This document shows positions 57,150 to 64,000 of a stretch of DNA of 64,000 nt, piece after piece. A program made the translations under genes and the position numbers. Origin of the DNA: Azospirillum sp. B510 (lineage in GTDB: Bacteria; Pseudomonadota; Alphaproteobacteria; Azospirillales; Azospirillaceae); contig NC_013860.1 of assembly GCF_000010725.1 (NCBI RefSeq), positions 1-64,000 on the forward strand, in the 5' to 3' direction. Numbering within the stretch: position 1 is the stretch's first letter; every line of letters begins with the position of its first letter. The notes under the pieces are model-generated. The model made no database searches, had not been told where the DNA came from, and saw only the letters and a list, made by a program, of their open reading frames with translations.

Positions 57150-57202
57150 GGAAAATTTTGCCGTCCGGAGGCAGAATTTGCCGGGTTGCGGCAGAATTTG
57201 CC
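57150..57202. repeat. Three 13-bp motifs spaced exactly 20 bp apart
   Basis: GGCAGAATTTGCC occurs at 57170-57182 and 57190-57202, and a variant GGAAAATTTTGCC at 57150-57162. Each is an imperfect palindrome. Regular spacing of about two helical turns upstream of the epimerase gene suggests binding sites for a regulator. Function not known. Confidence 0.5.
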
Positions 57203-57372
57203 TAGCGGTGGCCAAAGCTTCCGTTCCATCGCGTCGCGACAGAGGCGGCCGGATTTCAGGCCGGGGAAACGACTGGCCTTTCCGTGCCGGATTATATACG
57301 GCTCCTTCGGTATTTTGATGCGGGAATCCCGAAGGCCGGGTGTTGGCGAACAACGGAGGAAGAAGAAAGAAA

Positions 57373-58317
57373 ATGGCTGAAGGTCTCAACATTCTGGTCA
57401 CGGGCGGAGCCGGCTATATCGGCTCGATCCTGGTGCCGGCCCTTCTCGACGCGGGCCATCGGGTGACGGTTCTCGACAGCTTCATGTTTCGCCAGATTTC
57501 CCTGGCGCATCTCTGTGCCAACCCGAATTTCGACATCGTGCGCGGCGATGCCCGAGACCGGGATACGCTGAAGCCGCTGGTTGCCGCGGCCGATGTGGTG
57601 GTTCCGCTGGCGGCGCTCGTCGGGGCCCCGATGTGCGACGCCGACCGCATCGCCGCGGCGTCCACCAACCGTGATGCCGTGCTGACCCTGCTGGACCTGC
57701 TGTCCCCCGACCAGAGGGTGGTCATGCCGGTCACCAACTCGGGCTATGGCATCGGCGAGCAGGGCAAGTTCTGTACCGAAGACTCGCCCCTCCGTCCGAT
57801 CTCGCTGTATGGCCGCACCAAGGTCGAGGCGGAGGAGGCCGTGCTGGCGCGCGGCAACGCCATTTCCTTCCGGCTGGCGACGGTGTTCGGCATGGCCCCG
57901 CGGATGCGGGTCGATCTTCTGGTGAACGACTTTGTCTATCGTGCGGTTTACGACCGTGCGGTCGTCCTGTTCGAACCGCATTTCAAACGCAACTACATCC
58001 ACATCCGCGACGTGGCGCGCGCTTTCCTTCATGGCCTTGAAAACTTCGAGACGATGAAGGACCGCCCCTACAATGTCGGCCTATCGGACGCCAATCTGTC
58101 GAAATGGCAGCTGTGCGAAAAAATCCGCGAGCATCTGCCGCGCTTCGTCTTCCTGGAAGCCCCGATCGGCGAAGACCCGGACAAGCGCGACTATATCGTG
58201 TCCAATGAACGGATCGAAAGCACCGGCTATCTTCCGGCCCATTCACTGGACGACGGCATTCTGGAATTAATCAAAGGCTATCGCATGCTGCGCAACGGTG
58301 CGCACGGCAACGTTTGA
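57373..58317 (+). CDS. NAD-dependent sugar epimerase/dehydratase
   Basis: A 314-residue extended SDR: NILVTGGAGYIGSILVPALLDAGH (cofactor site), VVPLAALVGAP, SLYGRTKVEAEE (YxxxK) and FKRNYIHIRDVARAFLHGL. It resembles enzymes that epimerise or dehydrate nucleotide sugars. GGAGGA lies about 12 bp before the ATG. It is downstream of the heptose-kinase-like and Nudix genes and probably serves the same sugar pathway. The 260 bp before it contains only the 20-bp-spaced motifs. Confidence 0.85.
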   Translation: MAEGLNILVTGGAGYIGSILVPALLDAGHRVTVLDSFMFRQISLAHLCANPNFDIVRGDARDRDTLKPLVAAADVVVPLAALVGAPMCDADRIAAASTNRDAVLTLLDLLSPDQRVVMPVTNSGYGIGEQGKFCTEDSPLRPISLYGRTKVEAEEAVLARGNAISFRLATVFGMAPRMRVDLLVNDFVYRAVYDRAVVLFEPHFKRNYIHIRDVARAFLHGLENFETMKDRPYNVGLSDANLSKWQLCEKIREHLPRFVFLEAPIGEDPDKRDYIVSNERIESTGYLPAHSLDDGILELIKGYRMLRNGAHGNV

Positions 58318-58340
58318 AATCTTGGCCTGAAACCCTGGGC

Positions 58341-58367
58341 GGGCGCAGGAAAGCAGTTCCTGCGCCC
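58341..58367. terminator. Strong hairpin between convergent genes
   Basis: Arms GGGCGCAGGAA (58341-58351) and TTCCTGCGCCC (58357-58367) form a perfect 11-bp stem with a 5-base loop between the convergent epimerase and lipoprotein genes. There is no T tract, so it is a candidate bidirectional terminator. Confidence 0.6.
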
Positions 58368-58376
58368 GGTTCGTCA

Positions 58377-58868
58377 TCAGCCCACGATCTTCCACGATCC
58401 GTCTGGCTGGCGGCAGGCGGTGCCGAAGGCCTGTTCGGTGCGGCCGCCGACGACGATGGTCTGCTGGAATTCGCGGCAATAGGCGCCGGAGCCGTCATAG
58501 CCGTCCTTGACCGGCACGATGACACCCTGGTTGCCGGACTGCGGGTTGTTCCAGCTGATCCGCTGGCCGATCGGGGCGCTGTAGGCCTGATAGGCGGCGC
58601 GGTCGGCGTATTGCTGGTCGGCACGGTCGAGCGAGGCGCCGATCTCGCGGCCGGCGAAGGCGCCCAGCAGCGTGCCGATGCCGACCGCCACCAGCTTGCC
58701 CGAGCCGCCGCCGAAGCGCGAGCCGATCAGGCCGCCGGCGACGGCGCCGCCGACGGTGCCGAACCCCTCCTTGGTGCCCATCGACCCGGTCTGGCAGCCG
58801 GCCAGGGTGGTGGACAGCGCAAGCACCGCGACGGCGGCGATACGGGAGAAACGGGACTGGGCACGCAT
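58377..58868 (-). CDS. Outer-membrane lipoprotein with glycine-zipper segment
   Basis: A 163-residue protein. The signal peptide ends in a lipobox (TTLAGC), so the mature protein is lipid-anchored. A glycine-rich membrane segment follows (GGAVAGGLIGSRFGGGSGK, GIGTLLGAFAGREIG), as in the 17-kDa-antigen / RT0821 surface lipoprotein family, then a C-terminal domain with CREFQQTIVVGG and ACRQPDGSW. These proteins are common envelope components of unknown exact role. Confidence 0.88.
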   Translation of the reverse strand: MRAQSRFSRIAAVAVLALSTTLAGCQTGSMGTKEGFGTVGGAVAGGLIGSRFGGGSGKLVAVGIGTLLGAFAGREIGASLDRADQQYADRAAYQAYSAPIGQRISWNNPQSGNQGVIVPVKDGYDGSGAYCREFQQTIVVGGRTEQAFGTACRQPDGSWKIVG

Positions 58869-58997
58869 CGGAGGACTCAATCTCTGTTCCGAGGGTTGTT
58901 CCCCCAGTTATAGCGCAAGCGTCGCCGTTTGTGCAGCAGCCCTCTCCCTGCCCTTCACTGAACTGCTCCGGGTTTGTCGGAGGCCATTTGTGTTGAG

Positions 58998-59180
58998 TCA
59001 GGCCGCCATGTCGCCGTCCTCGGCTTGAGCATAGTAGCGTGCTTCGGCCTCGGCGGGAGGTATATTGCCGATGGGTTCGAGGAGGCGCCGGTGGTTGAAC
59101 CAGTCGACCCATTCCAGGGTGGCGAACTCGACGGCCTCCAGAGTGCGCCATGGCCCGCGACGCCGGATCACCTCGGTCTT
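58998..59180 (-). pseudogene. IS3-family OrfB, C-terminal fragment
   Basis: The minus strand reads KTEVIRRRGPWRTLEAVEF...EWVDWFNHRRLLEPIGNIPP and ends EDGDMAA-stop, the normal C-terminus of an IS3-family OrfB. It continues the fragment at 60497-61165 once the intervening IS5-family element is removed. Confidence 0.88.
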
Positions 59181-59184
59181 TTAG

Positions 59185-60492
59185 CAGGCCGCGGAAAAAG
59201 GGCTGTGCACGGCTGTCGTGTCGTGATTCCCTCCAGTGAGGGCAAAGGCGACCGTTGAGGGAATGATGCGGGGCTCGGACGAACGCAGCGAGGGTCTTTT
59301 CAGCTACGTGAGCTGCGAGGCACGGGTTCCGGCGACCCATCCATTGCGGCCGATCCGGGCCATCGTGGACGAAGCGCTGGAGGTGATGTCACCGGCGTTC
59401 GAGGGGCTGTACTCCAAGATCGGCCGGCCGTCGATCCCGCCGGAAAAGCTGCTGCGGGCGCTGCTGCTCCAGGCCTTCTACTCGGTGCGCTCGGAACGCC
59501 AGCTGATGGAACAGCTCGACTATAACCTGCTGTTCCGCTGGTTCGTCGGCTTGTCGATGGACGCTCCGGTGTGGGACGTGACGGTGTTCACCAAGAACCG
59601 GGAGCGTCTGCTGGCCGGGGATGTGGCGGCCAAGTTCCTGGCCACCGTGCTGGGCCAGCCGAAGGTGAAAGCGCTGCTGTCGGACGAGCACTTCTCGGTG
59701 GACGGGACGCTGATCGAAGCCTGGGCCAGCGTGAAGAGCTTCCGGCCCAAAGATGGCAGCGGTGAGCCGCCGGGGCCGGGACGCAACGGCGAACGCGACT
59801 TTCACGGCGAGAAGCGGTCCAACGAGACCCATGCCTCGACCAGCGACCCCGAGGCGCGGCTGTACCGCAAGGGCAACGGGCAGCCGGCGAAGCTGGCCTT
59901 CATGGGTCATGCGTTGATGGAGAACCGGAACGCCCTGGTGGTCAATGTCCGGCTCACCGCGGCGACCGGCTTGGCCGAGCGCGAGGCGGCGGTGTCCATG
60001 GTCGAGGCCATCCCCGGCCGCCACCGCATCACGGTGGGCGCCGACAAGGCCTACGACACCAAGGATTTCGTGGCGAACATGCGCGAGTTGGGCGCCGCCC
60101 CGCACGTCGCCCAGAACACCCGCAACCGCCGCTCGGCCATCGACGGCCGAACCACCCGCCACCCCGGCTATGCAGTCAGCCTACGAATCCGCAAGCGCAT
60201 CGAGGAGGTGTTCGGCTGGATCAAAGGGGCCGGGCTACGCAAGACCCGCCATCGCGGCACGGCCCGTGTCGGCTGGATGTTCACCCTGACCGCCGCCGCC
60301 TACAACCTGATCCGCCTGCCAAAGCTACTGGCGGCGGCATAATCACGCCCGGAGTCCGCCCAAAAGGCGGCCTTGGGCGCTCCAGGCCGGGGGTGCACCC
60401 GCTGATTTCGACCAAAGCGGGTGCAAAAGGCCCAAATTGCGAGCCTCCGCAGAGGCAAGGACGCCATACACGAGCCTTTTTCCGCGTCCTGT
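59185..60492 (+). mobile_element. Intact IS5-family element inserted in the IS3 remnant
   Basis: Ends CAGGCCGCGGAAAAAGG (59185) and CCTTTTTCCGCGTCCTG (to 60492) are inverted repeats with one mismatch. The flanks carry the 4-bp duplication TTAG at 59181-59184 and 60493-60496, which fits the YTAR target of IS5 elements. It contains a single full-length transposase gene and sits inside the IS3 OrfB gene. Confidence 0.88.
59263..60342 (+). CDS. IS5-family transposase
   Basis: A 359-residue DDE transposase: RPIRAIVDEALEVMSPAFEGLYSKIGRPSIPPEKLLRALLL at the N-terminus, HFSVDGTLIEAWAS (first Asp), VGADKAYDTKDFV (second Asp) and RIRKRIEEVFGWIKGAGL (Glu). The frame is complete and in an element with good ends, so it may be active. 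ATGs at 59263 follow TTGAGGGA. Confidence 0.93.
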   Translation: MMRGSDERSEGLFSYVSCEARVPATHPLRPIRAIVDEALEVMSPAFEGLYSKIGRPSIPPEKLLRALLLQAFYSVRSERQLMEQLDYNLLFRWFVGLSMDAPVWDVTVFTKNRERLLAGDVAAKFLATVLGQPKVKALLSDEHFSVDGTLIEAWASVKSFRPKDGSGEPPGPGRNGERDFHGEKRSNETHASTSDPEARLYRKGNGQPAKLAFMGHALMENRNALVVNVRLTAATGLAEREAAVSMVEAIPGRHRITVGADKAYDTKDFVANMRELGAAPHVAQNTRNRRSAIDGRTTRHPGYAVSLRIRKRIEEVFGWIKGAGLRKTRHRGTARVGWMFTLTAAAYNLIRLPKLLAAA

Positions 60493-60496
60493 TAGA

Positions 60497-61165
60497 GGCC
60501 GTTGATGGTCTCGGCCAAAGCGTTGTCGTAGGAATCGCCAACGCTGCCCACGGAAGGCTCAACACCGGCGTCGGTGAGGCGCTCGGTGTAGCGGATCGCA
60601 ACGTATTGCGATCCACGGTCGCTATGGTGGATGAGGCCGCTGCCCTTGGCGGGCCGGCGGTCGTGAAGTGCCTGTTCAAGCGCATCCAGAACGAAGCCGG
60701 CGTGGGCTGTGCTGGACACCCGCCAACCCACGATGCGGCGGGCGAAGGCGTCGATGACGAAGGCCACGTAGACGAAGCCCTGCCATGTCGATACGTACGT
60801 GAAATCGGCCACCCACAAGGCGTTCGGACGCGGTGCCTGGAACTGCCGGTTCATCCGGTCAGCGGGCATGACGCCGCCCGGTCGCTGATCGTGGTGCGCA
60901 CCGTCTTGCCACGCGTCGCCCCCTTCAGGCCCATGTGTTTCATCAGCCGTGCCACCGTGCAGCGCGCCACATCGATGCCCACCCGCCGCAACTGCCGCCA
61001 CACCTTGCGTACCCCGTAGACCTGGAAGTTCGCGTCCCAGACCCGTCGGATAGCCAAACTCAGCTCGGCGTCGCTTCGCGAGCGGGCCGGCGCCTTGGCC
61101 GGATCGGCCCGCCGGGCGGCATGGGCGCGGTAGGTCGACGGGGCGATCGGCAGCACTTTGCAGAT
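60497..61165 (-). pseudogene. IS3-family OrfB, N-terminal and middle part, frameshifted
   Basis: The minus strand encodes ICKVLPIAPSTYRAHAARRADP...RVWDANFQVYGVRKVWRQL and, in a second frame, NALWVADFTYVSTWQGFVYVAFVIDAF...IHHSDRGSQYVAIRY...DSYDNALAETINGL. One frameshift near 60870 separates them. The gene then stops at the IS5-family insertion and resumes at 59180. Confidence 0.9.
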
Positions 61166-61473
61166 CGGCTTATATGAGGAGAATCAACGGAAATGTTCGT
61201 CAGCTTTTCATTTTATGCTCCTGTAGCGCTATCTGGTATCCACGGCGTGAGCCTGCTTCAATGACGCGGCCCGGAAACCGGGCCTGATCCAACTTATATA
61301 CGGTCAGTCGACTGGGGCGACTGCACCAACATCCCGCATGCGGCGGGCAAGGCTCAATTGGGCGAGACCATTCTCAAACCGCGGCTGTTTGACAGCCATG
61401 CCGATCTTCGGTTCGCCCGTACGGGCTCCAGCGGGAAGGTTTTCCCCGGAGAAATTGATGAGCGCTCGGAACG
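61166..61473. other. Gap between IS remnants
   Basis: About 300 bp without a gene. It contains a perfect hairpin (GGCCCGG at 61268-61274, CCGGGCC at 61278-61284) and, towards the right, sequence that probably belongs to the end of the IS110-type element whose gene fragment follows. Confidence 0.4.
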
Positions 61474-61594
61474 TCAGGCGGCCTTCAGCACGGCACCTTC
61501 AATGACGACGCCCGCACGGGTATATTTCCAAAGCGCGACGAACAGTTTTCGGGCAACGGCGACGATCATCGTCTTCTTGAGCCGTCCCCCATTC
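61474..61594 (-). pseudogene. C-terminal remnant of an IS110-family transposase
   Basis: The minus strand reads LKKTMIVAVARKLFVALWKYTRAG...EGAVLKAA-stop, the typical end of IS110-family transposases. The 5' part is cut off at the left end of the IS1380-family element (61595), which therefore inserted into it. Confidence 0.8.
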
Positions 61595-63215
61595 CTAGCC
61601 GGGAAAATTCATGAGGGTTGGCGGGTGTAGCGGCATCCGTTGAGCGGCCGTAGGATTTGGGTGCTGACGCCAACTCCTGCCGTTTCCGGAGCGCCCACCC
61701 GCCATGGTTGATCATACCCTGCCGCTGCCCGGCCTGTCACCCGTTGCTGGAAAGCCGGTGATCGGGCGCTTTGATGGCGGCCGCCTGTCCTCCGATGGCG
61801 GGCTGCTGGTGCTGCGGGAGGTGGCGAAGCGGCTGCGGATTGCCGATCGGCTGGCCGCCTGTATTGAGGACCCGCGCGATCCAACGCGCACCGTGCATTC
61901 GCTGGCCGACATCATCGGCTTTCGCCTGCTGGCCATCGCGGCGGGCTACGAGGACGGCAACGACGCCGGCAGCCTACGCTCCGACCCGCTGTTCAAGATG
62001 GCCCTGGAACGCCTGCCGTCCGAGCGTGACCTTTGCTCGCAAGCCACCATCTCGCGCCTGGAGAACCTGCCGGATACCCGCGCACTGCTGCGCATGGGCC
62101 GAGCCATGGTCGATCTCTACTGCGCGTCCTTTCGCCAGGTGCCCAAGCGCATCGTGCTGGATGTAGACGACACCTTCGACACGGTGCATGGCGGTCAGCA
62201 GTTGCGCCTGTTCAACGCCCATTACGACGAGTACGGCTTCCAGCCCATCGTTGTCTTCGACGGCAACGGCCGCTTTGTCACCGCTGTGCTGCGCCCAGCC
62301 AAGCGGCCCAAGGGGACGGAGATCCGGACCTTCCTGCGTCGCCTGCTCCGCGCCATTCGGGCAAACTGGCCCAAGACCGAGATCCTGCTGCGCGCCGACG
62401 GCCATTACGCCTGCCCGGAGGTGCTGGACTGGTGCGAGGCGGAGGGGCTCGACTACGTGCTCGGTCTGCCGACCAGCAGCACACTGCGCCGTCACGTCAC
62501 CACGCTGGAGGCCAGCACCGCGGCGCGCTTCCAGGCCATGCCCGGAGCCGACAAGGTGCGCCGCTTCAAGGAATTCTATGACGGGGCCAGCACCTGGAGC
62601 CGGGTCCGCCGCATCGTCGCGCGCGTCGAGGCAGGAGACCAGGGCACCGACAGCCGCTTCATCGTCACCAACCTACGCCACGGCACGGGTCGCTGGCTGT
62701 ATGCCGGCCTGTATTGCGCGAGGGGACAGGCGGAAAATCATATAAAAGCCTGGAAATCCCACCTTGCCGCAGACCGGACCTCCTGCACCAAGGCGACGGC
62801 CAACCAGTTCCGCCTGTTCCTGCACGCCGGGGCGTACTGGCTGCTGTGGAGCCTGCGCTCGCTGATGCCGAAACGCTCCCGCTGGCGCACGGTGCAATTC
62901 GACACCTTGCGGCTGCGCTTGGTGAAGACCGCCGCGCGTATCGTGGAGATGAAGACGCAGATCAAGGTGCACCTGCCGACCAGCGCGCCTGATCAGGCGA
63001 TCATCCACCTCGCCCTCGGCCGCATGCCCCGGCTCATCTGCTGAGCACCGGGGCAGCGTGCCCCAGCCGTCACCCAATCCCCTCCACCACCAACTCCGAC
63101 ACCGTCACGCCGCCGTCAGCGCGGCGGCCGACGACGCGCGCCCATACAGCCCAACGTTGATCATCTCAACGCGGCGACCAGACCGCTCGCCACCCTGGTG
63201 AATAAAGGCGGCTAG
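61595..63215 (+). mobile_element. IS1380-family insertion sequence
   Basis: Inverted ends are CTAGCCG...ATTCA..AGGGT.GGCG at 61595 and its complement ending CGGCTAG at 63215. They match at the outer 7 bases and at inner blocks. A single intact transposase gene lies between. No clear target duplication was seen. The left end cuts an IS110-type gene, and the IS21 element begins shortly after the right end. Confidence 0.85.
61704..63044 (+). CDS. IS1380-family transposase
   Basis: A 446-residue DDE transposase: GRFDGGRLSSDGGLLVLREV at the N-terminus, IVLDVDDTFDTVHGGQQL (Asp), ILLRADGHYACPEVLDWCE (Asp) and ARGQAENHIKAWKSHLAADRTSC (Glu). These blocks are specific to IS1380. The frame is complete. 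Confidence 0.95.
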   Translation: MVDHTLPLPGLSPVAGKPVIGRFDGGRLSSDGGLLVLREVAKRLRIADRLAACIEDPRDPTRTVHSLADIIGFRLLAIAAGYEDGNDAGSLRSDPLFKMALERLPSERDLCSQATISRLENLPDTRALLRMGRAMVDLYCASFRQVPKRIVLDVDDTFDTVHGGQQLRLFNAHYDEYGFQPIVVFDGNGRFVTAVLRPAKRPKGTEIRTFLRRLLRAIRANWPKTEILLRADGHYACPEVLDWCEAEGLDYVLGLPTSSTLRRHVTTLEASTAARFQAMPGADKVRRFKEFYDGASTWSRVRRIVARVEAGDQGTDSRFIVTNLRHGTGRWLYAGLYCARGQAENHIKAWKSHLAADRTSCTKATANQFRLFLHAGAYWLLWSLRSLMPKRSRWRTVQFDTLRLRLVKTAARIVEMKTQIKVHLPTSAPDQAIIHLALGRMPRLIC

Positions 63216-63409
63216 CCACCTGATCCTTAAACCTGCATATTTCGGCGGAAAGCACCCAGCGGGAACGGCGGAAAGCGCCCGGGCAGAACGGTGAAAGCGC
63301 CCAGCCGTTTCGGTGAATTCGCCCACCCGTAGGAGTGGTGGTATCGGGGTCCGAACCAGCCTTTGGCATCCCCATGATCTTTCCACGGCACAGGCCAAGG
63401 AGGATCGGG
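63045..63409. other. IS1380 right end and IS21 left end
   Basis: No gene. The IS1380 right repeat ends at 63215. From 63243 four related units, CGGCGGAAAGC(A/G)CCC or CGGTGAAAGCGCCC, recur every 22-23 bp (63243, 63266, 63289, 63311), the multiple terminal repeats typical of IS21 ends. Confidence 0.7.
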
Positions 63410-64000
63410 ATGCCCCGAGCGAGGTCGGACATGCGGCGGATCAGAGAAGTCCTTCGTCTGCGGGATGAGTTTGGCGCCAGCCAACGGCAGATTGCCGATG
63501 CCTGCCGGCTGCCGCGCAGCACCGTGCGCGATTACCTGGAGCGGCTACGGGCCTCCGGGCTGCAGTACGCGGATGTGCTGGGCTGGACGGACGTCGAGCT
63601 GGAGGAGCGGCTGTTCCCGCCTCCGGTCACGTCGGCGCGCCCGGTGCCCGACTGGCGGCACATCAGCCGGGAACTCGGCCGCCGTGGCGTAACGCTGCGG
63701 CTGCTGTGGGAGGAATACCTGGAGGTCCATCCCGGCGGCTATCGCTACACCCAATTCGTCCAGCATTTCCGGGCATGGCAGGGTGCTCATGCCGAGCCGC
63801 GTCTGCGCCGGGAACATCGGCCGGGGGCGGCGATCGAGGTTGATTACGCTGGGATGACGCTGACCGTCGGGCTCGGCGCTGAGGCGCGGCAGGCCCAGGT
63901 GTTTGTCGCCTGCCTGCCGTATTCGGGCTACGTCTATGCCGAGGCGACCTGGACCCAGCAGGCGGAGGAGTGGCTGGCCTCCCACGCCCGGCTGTTCGAA
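63243..64000 (+). mobile_element. IS21-family element, left part (cut by window end)
   Basis: Starts with about four subterminal repeats of 22-23 bp, followed by an istA-type gene that runs off the window. The istB gene and right end lie beyond 64000. The exact left terminus could not be fixed. Confidence 0.8.
63410..64000 (+). CDS. istA: IS21-family transposase IstA (partial)
   Basis: The first 197 residues of IstA: LRLRDEFGASQRQIADACRLPRSTVRDYLERL (helix-turn-helix), WRHISRELGRRGVTLRLLWEEY, YTQFVQHFRAWQ and GAAIEVDYAGMTLTV (first catalytic Asp). The frame is open to the window edge. AAGGAGG precedes the ATG. Confidence 0.93.
   Translation, partial: MPRARSDMRRIREVLRLRDEFGASQRQIADACRLPRSTVRDYLERLRASGLQYADVLGWTDVELEERLFPPPVTSARPVPDWRHISRELGRRGVTLRLLWEEYLEVHPGGYRYTQFVQHFRAWQGAHAEPRLRREHRPGAAIEVDYAGMTLTVGLGAEARQAQVFVACLPYSGYVYAEATWTQQAEEWLASHARLFE

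Larger units (their letters stand above)
58959..61165 (-). mobile_element. Decayed IS3-family element split by an IS5-family element
   Basis: The terminal repeat TGAACTGCTCCGGGTTTGTC at 58959 marks one end. The transposase OrfB gene lies on the minus strand in two pieces (60497-61165 and 58998-59180) around the IS5-family element. OrfB also carries a frameshift, and OrfA and the start of OrfB are missing beyond about 61165. The element is dead. Confidence 0.88.

Overview
The window looks like part of a large plasmid or chromid of a GC-rich alphaproteobacterium, most like Azospirillum or a related Rhodospirillales genus. This is an inference from an iteron-regulated RepA initiator, the high-GC codon use, the surface-polysaccharide gene content and the mixture of insertion sequences. 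No rRNA or tRNA gene was seen, and no gene in the window is clearly essential.

Layout. 1-1.8 kb: replication origin with about nine iterons, a large inverted repeat and repA. 1.9-10 kb: surface-glycan genes (exported protein plus ABC exporter, a GT4 glycosyltransferase, the pseudaminic-acid enzymes PseB and PseC, a flippase). 10-19.3 kb: a small unknown protein, an RTX protein, an IMPACT/YigZ protein, an AMIN-domain protein, an M23 peptidase and a beta-helix protein. Three of these carry the same approximately 40-residue repeat (consensus FD..aYLAaNpDlaaAfG, then HY, G, EGR). 19.35-20.55 kb: an intact ISAs1-family element with a perfect 10-bp target duplication. 20.6-23.2 kb: an LPG-synthase-type membrane protein and a methyltransferase-glycosyltransferase fusion. 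23.2-38.2 kb: two paralogous small proteins, a Tat-exported PhoX phosphatase, Nudix, PIN/Phd, PhyH, MazEF, a sialidase-like protein, a Rieske oxygenase, a DUF1800/DUF1501 pair, GNAT/SDR and HipAB.

38.3-45.7 kb: a KASIII-like enzyme, then a more AT-rich stretch with an RmlC-like cupin, a TPR protein and a radical SAM/SPASM enzyme, followed by a 976-residue TPR plus O-GlcNAc-transferase-like (GT41) protein. 45.9-47.4 kb: an intact IS3-family element. 47.7-58.3 kb: two divergent operons for an unusual sugar. The minus-strand operon encodes a split transketolase, a GDP-fucose-synthase-like enzyme, an aldo/keto reductase, a TylF-type methyltransferase and a methyltransferase-TPR-glycosyltransferase. 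The plus-strand genes encode a heptose-kinase-like GHMP kinase behind a sigma-54-type promoter, a Nudix hydrolase and an NAD-dependent epimerase. 58.4-64 kb: a lipoprotein, then an IS graveyard: a dead IS3 split by an IS5-family element, an IS110 tail cut by an IS1380 element, and the start of an IS21 element running off the end.

Taken together, the region makes and modifies cell-surface sugars (pseudaminic-type and probably heptose-type) and secretes matrix proteins. It is held on the replicon by three toxin-antitoxin modules and has been shaped by repeated IS insertion.
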